From the NCBI RefSeq assembly GCF_003086295.3, contig NC_092045.1:25052890-25116889 (forward strand): a stretch of 64,000 nucleotides of DNA. Reading direction: 5' to 3'. The stretch is from Arachis hypogaea (Eukaryota; Streptophyta; Magnoliopsida; Fabales; Fabaceae). A program made the position numbers and the translations under genes. The notes under the pieces were generated by a model that saw only the letters and a list, made by a program, of their open reading frames with translations, ran no database searches and was not told the DNA's origin. Numbering within the stretch: the stretch's first letter is position 1; every line of letters starts with the position of its first letter. Below are positions 59,736-64,000 of this stretch, in pieces.

Positions 59736-61184
59736 TGAAGAACTGAAGATTGATGGTTTAGAAGTTATAATAAATTCTCGTTGCAAGTATAGTTTCTAAA
59801 CCAAGCAATCAACCTTTCTTACAAACGTTTTGGTTGTCACAAGTAACAAACCCAATAAAATTTATAAACCAAAGTATTCAGACCTCGGGTCGTCTTCTCA
59901 AGGAATTGCAGGGAAGTGTGTTTTACTATTGGTTAATGAAAACAGAGTTTTTGGGTTTTAAAAAGGTTTTGAACAAGAGAAATAAATTGCAGGAATTAAT
60001 AAATTAATAACTAATAAAACTCTTGGCAAGGTATGATAACTGGAAGTCCTATCCTAGTTATTCTTATCAATGGTGATGAGAATTATACTGTTGCTCCCAC
60101 TAAGTCAACCTCTAACTATGAAGGTCAGTTAAGTGGACAAATTAATTTAATACCTAAAGTCCTAGTCAACTCCTTAAGGAAAGACTAGAGTTATAGGAAT
60201 CTAAATTAATCAGCAAGAATAATAATTATCAATCATGATGAGTTTGATAACTCAAGAGTTACCAATTAATCAACCAAAACCAATAGTAAATAATCTAAAT
60301 TAAAAATGAGGAAAGGCAATCATGAGTCTGAAATACCTTAAATTATATTTAAATAAAGATGTCAATTCTAACATGGAAAAATTCATAAATCAAATTGGAA
60401 AGACAAATAAAAAGGACATTGAACCTGTAATTGAAGAAGATGAAAAATATTCCTAAGTCCTTTAAGAGGAGTCCTAATCCTAAGAGAGAGGAGAGAACCT
60501 CTCTCACTAAAAACTACATCTAAATCCTAAAAAGTGTGTATGAATCCAGTATTCAGTCTCCAATCTCCGTATGCTCATGAATGGATGGATTCCTCTATTT
60601 ATAATCCTTCAATCTGTGTTCTCTGGACTTGGATCTGGGCCAGAAGGGGCCCAGAAATCACTGAGGACGACTTCTGCAAATTCTGCAGATCGCGCACGTC
60701 ACGCGTCTGCGCGGGTCACGCGGTCGCGTCATCTGGAGTTTAGCTCTTCCACGCGGTCGCGTCAGTCATGCATCCGCGTCAGTTGTGTTTCGCACGCCAC
60801 GCATTCGCGTTGTCCTTGCGCTCGCGTCGATGCTATTTTATGCAAAGCACGCGTTCGCGTCGTCCAAGCGGACGCGTCGCTGCCAGTTTCTCCAAAACTC
60901 CAATTTTGTGCTTTTCTTCCATTTTTGTATGTTTCCTTTCCATCCTTTAAGTCATTCATGCACTATAAAACCTGAAAGTACTCAACACACAAGTCACGGC
61001 ATCGAATGGTAATAAAGGATAATTAAATTTGATTATTTTAAAGCATAAGAAACATGTTTTCTCACATGTCATATCATAAGGAAGGAATTGTAAAACCATG
61101 CAAATTCATATGAATAAGTAGGTGAAGGGTTAATTAAATCACTTAAATTGAGCACAATATATATCATAAAATATGGGTTTATCA
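59736..61184 (-). repeat. 5' LTR of the outer element, 1449 bp
   Basis: Complete, uninterrupted copy. CGCG cluster 60690-60880, then CATTCATGCACTATAAAACC and CGGCATCGAATGGTAATAA (61000-61015). Followed by TSD CTGTG at 61185-61189. Confidence 0.95.
60690..60880. repeat. CGCG-motif cluster (well kept) in the 5' LTR
   Basis: ACGCGTCTGCGCG, ACGCGGTCGCGT (twice), ACGCATTCGCGT, ACGCGTTCGCGT and GCGGACGCGT in about 190 bp. Better preserved than the partner cluster at 42790-42975. Confidence 0.9.
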
Positions 61185-61575
61185 CTGTGCACGAAGCCGA
61201 ATAGACGAATTGAAGGATTTGTAGTCGACTAGTGGAGAATGGCGGCGAACGACAGGCGGGTGAAGTCAAATCAATGAGAGAGTGAGAGTGAGATATTGGT
61301 GGAGAGTGAGGGGAGACTGAAGAGTGAGTGACCAAGCCAATTAGGGTAAGTCGGTAACGCTTTCCTCTTTATTATTTTTGTTTTTGCCAAAAAGATGCCC
61401 TTTTTGCCAAAATGGGCACCCAACACAAACTCGCGATTTGACTGAGTTTATGTGAGTTCAGCCGAGTCTTCTCGAGTTTATCTAAAAATGAGTTTGTGTC
61501 CAAATTAATTCGATTCTACTACCCAAACTCGTAAATTCGTACGAGTTTACGAGTTAATTCGCGAGTTTGACAATA

Positions 61576-61860
61576 ATGTCTAACAGTCTATGTCACTCAC
61601 TCCGTGAACTATTAGTGTCAAATTTAACAGTAGGATAACATTAAAATTTTTTAAGACAAAAATAAAACATTTAAAACGTTAAAAACTAAATTAGAATTTG
61701 ACCAAAATGTTAGGAACTAAAATAGTACTTCGAGACAGACCTAGTTATCAAAAAAGCATAATCCAAGTTCAATAAAAAATAACGTCGAATAAAAATAATA
61801 AATTCAAACCTAACAAAATATGCTTTGAGTTTATATCACGTTTTGGGATGGCACGAAACT
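61576..61860. other. Short AT-rich interval, nothing recognised
   Basis: Between the outer TIR element and the MULE remnant. No motif; the 5' truncation point of the MULE lies near its right edge. Confidence 0.4.
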
Positions 61861-61861
61861 T

Positions 61862-63339
61862 GAACACCCGTAGTTCAATGTAGTAAGGTGCTATGGGAGT
61901 GTGCAAGGTGCACCAGCCAAGATGGGTTTCTAGAGAGTATAAAAAAGATTGAGAGGGTTAACAAGGAAGCTTGGGAGTATTTGAACAAGTGGCCTAGAGA
62001 CTCTTGGAGCCGAGCTTTCTTCAACAGCGCACCTAAAATAGATAATATCTGCAACAATGCTTGTGAAGTCTTCAACTCAAGGATCAAAGAAGCTAGAGCC
62101 AAACCTATCATTACACTGTTAGAGGAAGTCAGACTGTATGCAATGAGATCAATCGCGAGGAACAAAGTGAAGCTTAATTCCAACACTGGTATTCTAACAC
62201 CTATACAGCGCAGTAGATTGGAAAAAATAAGGTAGGAGTCAAAGAGTTGGGTCCCGATGTGGTCTGGTGACTCTGAGTACGAGAAATTCGAGGTTCACGG
62301 GTGGCCGACTAACATGGTTGTTGATCTGGGGAAGAGGCTCTGCACATGTGGTTTTTGGCAATTGAGTGGTGATATACTTTTACTTGTTTCTTGCTTTGTT
62401 ATTTTTTTTCTTGACTGTTGGCTTAATATTGGTAATCTTTGGACTTGTGATAATGTTATTTAGGGATGCCGTGTGTGCATGCTTGTGCTGCATTGGCAAG
62501 GGTTGGTAGAAGACCAGATGAGTTTTGTCACCAGTGGTTGACAATGGAAGCATATAATAACACATATGCCTTCCATATCAACCCAATTCCAGGTCAAGCC
62601 GTTTGGGAAAAGTCACCACATAACAGACCACAAGCACCTAAATTTAAAAAGAAACCAGGTCCACTTACGAAAAAAAGAAGAAAGGATGCAGATGAGGAGC
62701 CAAGTGGGGGTAAAAAGCAAAAGAAGAAGATGAAAAGAATCTATCATAAAGGTCACTGTCGTTATTGTGGTGAATCGGGACACATGAAGAGAAACTACGG
62801 AAAGAGAACTGCTGATGATGTGGTTGCTGCTGCTACTAAGGCTACTGCTGCAGCTAAGGTTGCTGCTACAGAGGCTGCTGCTATCCAATCTCCGGCTGCT
62901 AATGGTGGTGAAGCCACCATTATCCCAGAACCCCCACTGAAATTCAACTTGAAGCCAATCAACCACCATTGTCACAAACCGATGACTCTCAAGAGGTTCA
63001 CAAAATTATATCACATTCAATCTTATTATGTGCATGTTCTTCTCCACTTTTAGTAACTCTTATACATGTCTTCACTAATAGGTCTTGCCTCCTCCTGTGA
63101 GGCCACCAAAACTGCCTCCCAAAAGGAAGTCATCCAAACAAGAAAAGGCAACTCCAGGAAGCAACTTTCAAGCAGGAACCACCGCACCTGCTGCCACCCC
63201 ACCAGCAACCAGTCAACCCACAACTCTTCCTCCGTCTCATCCTATGCAAGGTGCATCACAGGGGACCGTAACAAGACTTTTTAACTTCATGAAGTTTGTT
63301 CCGAGTCCTGGATTCAGACCACCAAGAAACAAAAAATGA
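61862..63339 (+). pseudogene. MULE (Mutator-like) transposase, C-terminal half
   Basis: Readable from about 61862 with VLWECARCTSQDGFL, WSRAFFNSAPKIDNICNN and CEVFNSRI, the region after the DDE core of plant MuDR-type transposases. A stop (TAG 62233-62235) interrupts it. Then comes the SWIM zinc finger CxC...CxH (LCTC, PCVHAC), split by a GT-AG intron at 62369-62463 whose removal gives LSGMPCVHA in frame. A basic region and a CCHC-type knuckle follow: CRYCGESGHMKRNYGKR, where the last Cys is Tyr. An Ala/Thr-rich stretch comes next, and after a probable second intron (acceptor at 63080-63081) a Pro-rich C-terminus ending FMKFVPSPGF..PPRNKK. The N-terminal DNA-binding and catalytic parts are absent, so it is a dead fragment; no TIR was identified. 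Confidence 0.85.
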
Positions 63340-64000
63340 AGACTAGGTTTATTATATTTAGGAGAACATTATTTTGTTTAACTATTTTGATAAAGCAGTG
63401 TGCTTTCTACATTTAGAACCCAAGTGTTGCGAATTTTTTTGTTCACATCTTGTGAGTGTGCTTTCTACATTTGGAACCCAAGTGTTGGGGATTTTTTTGT
63501 TTCAAAACTTGTGTTCTCAATATGTTGAGAACTTCTGATATACTTGCAGAATATTGCCCTGGCTCTTCCTTGCCTATTTTGTATATGTTTACTGCATTAA
63601 TATATGATTATGGATTATGACCTCATTGAACTTGAGCTGTGCCATATTTTCTTTTTGTTGTTCTCTGATATGCCATTACGATTAAAAAATTTAGAGGATT
63701 CCATTAGTACTGCAGGAACAATTATTTACATACAACCTCTACTTTATTCAGATTCCAAATTACTTTTGGACAGTCATGTGAAACAGTTTAATCTCCAGTA
63801 ATTTCAACCAAAATGACAAGTGCAATTACATGAACAGAACAACATATGCATATCACATGTTACTTATTTTTTTGCTAAATACAATTGACTCTGCTGTCTA
63901 TCCAACTTTAAGACAAGCATAACTACTGTAACCAGAAGCAACAGCATACATGTAAACAAGAAAATCCCCCCATTTTCGGAACTCTAACTTCAAACTCTAG
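63340..64000. other. AT-rich flank with a 58-bp tandem duplication
   Basis: 63399-63514 holds two copies of a unit starting TGTGCTTTCTACATTT(A/G)GAACC and ending near a T-rich run, offset by 58 bp. It could be the MULE 3' UTR. No gene seen to the window end. Confidence 0.6.

Larger units (their letters stand above)
41830..61184 (-). mobile_element. Large non-autonomous Athila-like retrotransposon (outer of nest)
   Basis: Both LTRs start TGAAGAACTGAAG and end TTTATCA, and the element is flanked by perfect 5-bp TSDs CTGTG (41825-41829 and 61185-61189). The primer site next to the right LTR puts it on the minus strand. Left (3') LTR: 41830-43103 plus 53700-53874, split by the Tat element. Right (5') LTR: 59736-61184. 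Both total 1449 bp. The internal region (53875-59735, about 5.9 kb) has a 536-codon gag-position frame, a CGCG array, a short env-position ORF and purine tracts, but no protease, RT, RNase H or integrase. It must have moved with proteins from another element, probably an Athila relative. Confidence 0.9.
40985..61575. mobile_element. Diverged TIR transposon split by the nested retrotransposons
   Basis: The left edge has GTTGTCAAACTCGTGAGTTT followed by AAGTAAACTCG. The right edge, reverse-complemented, reads ATTGTCAAACTCGCGAATTA followed by ACTCGTAAACTCG. Without the Athila-like insertion (41825-61184) the pieces 40985-41829 and 61190-61575 total about 1.2 kb. The subterminal ACTCG-type repeats resemble those of hAT non-autonomous elements, but I did not find a convincing TSD and the exact termini are uncertain. 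The interior has no transposase. It is the outermost layer of the nest. Confidence 0.55.

Noticed and set aside
20265..60880. CRISPR-like regularly spaced repeats
   Set aside because: The units are short, variable and palindromic, spacers are not uniform, and the sequence is a plant nuclear genome.

Overview
This is a plant nuclear window, very probably from a legume of the genus Arachis (peanut or a wild relative). It is AT-rich, has short GT-AG introns in one ordinary plant gene, and is otherwise filled with plant LTR retrotransposons and DNA transposons. The genus call is inference from remembered repeat style (CGCG-rich LTRs, Athila-type elements); the plant call is firm.

Layout. 1-3.7 kb: AT-rich intergenic DNA. 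3.7-9.8 kb, minus strand: the only host gene I can support, an eight-exon AUX1/LAX auxin influx carrier of 478 codons with a GC-AG first intron and a CT-rich leader. 9.7-16.3 kb: a diverged direct duplication of about 2 kb that starts at the LAX leader/promoter, with three copies of a short MITE-like element and long AT, AAT and ATT microsatellites. 18.9-21.9 kb: a 3.0-kb solo LTR with a 5-bp target duplication. 23.2-32.4 kb, minus strand: a 3'-truncated Athila-type Ty3/gypsy element (5' LTR, tRNA-Asp-type primer site, broken gag-pol, start of an env-position ORF). 33.7-35.7 kb: a non-autonomous hAT element with TIRs, a nearly perfect 8-bp TSD and the last exons of a transposase. 35.8-39.0 kb: a decayed Ty1/copia pol split by an Athila-type solo LTR (TSD ATAGT).

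41.0-61.6 kb is a three-level nest. A diverged TIR element (about 1.2 kb when its pieces are added) was entered by a large non-autonomous Athila-like element (41830-61184, minus strand, TSD CTGTG, LTRs of 1449 bp). That element has no pol, but keeps one 536-codon frame broken by three stops. Its own 3' LTR was then entered by a complete 10.6-kb Tat-type Ty3/gypsy element (43104-53694, plus strand, TSD AATGG), which has two RNase H domains, a roughly 110-bp tandem repeat in its 3' region and an antisense, spliced ORF. 61.9-63.3 kb, plus strand: the C-terminal half of a Mutator-like (MULE) transposase with SWIM and zinc-knuckle regions.

How the parts relate. LAX is the only likely cellular function. 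The elements are mostly dead: stops in gag-pol are largely of the kind made by C-to-T decay. The most unusual signals are: clusters of CGCGnnCGCG motifs that recur at matching places in several LTR families and decay faster than the rest of the LTR; the pol-less Athila derivative, which shares its post-pol module with the nearby Athila; a compensatory hairpin with an AGGA loop beside its purine tracts; and the duplicated LAX core promoter.
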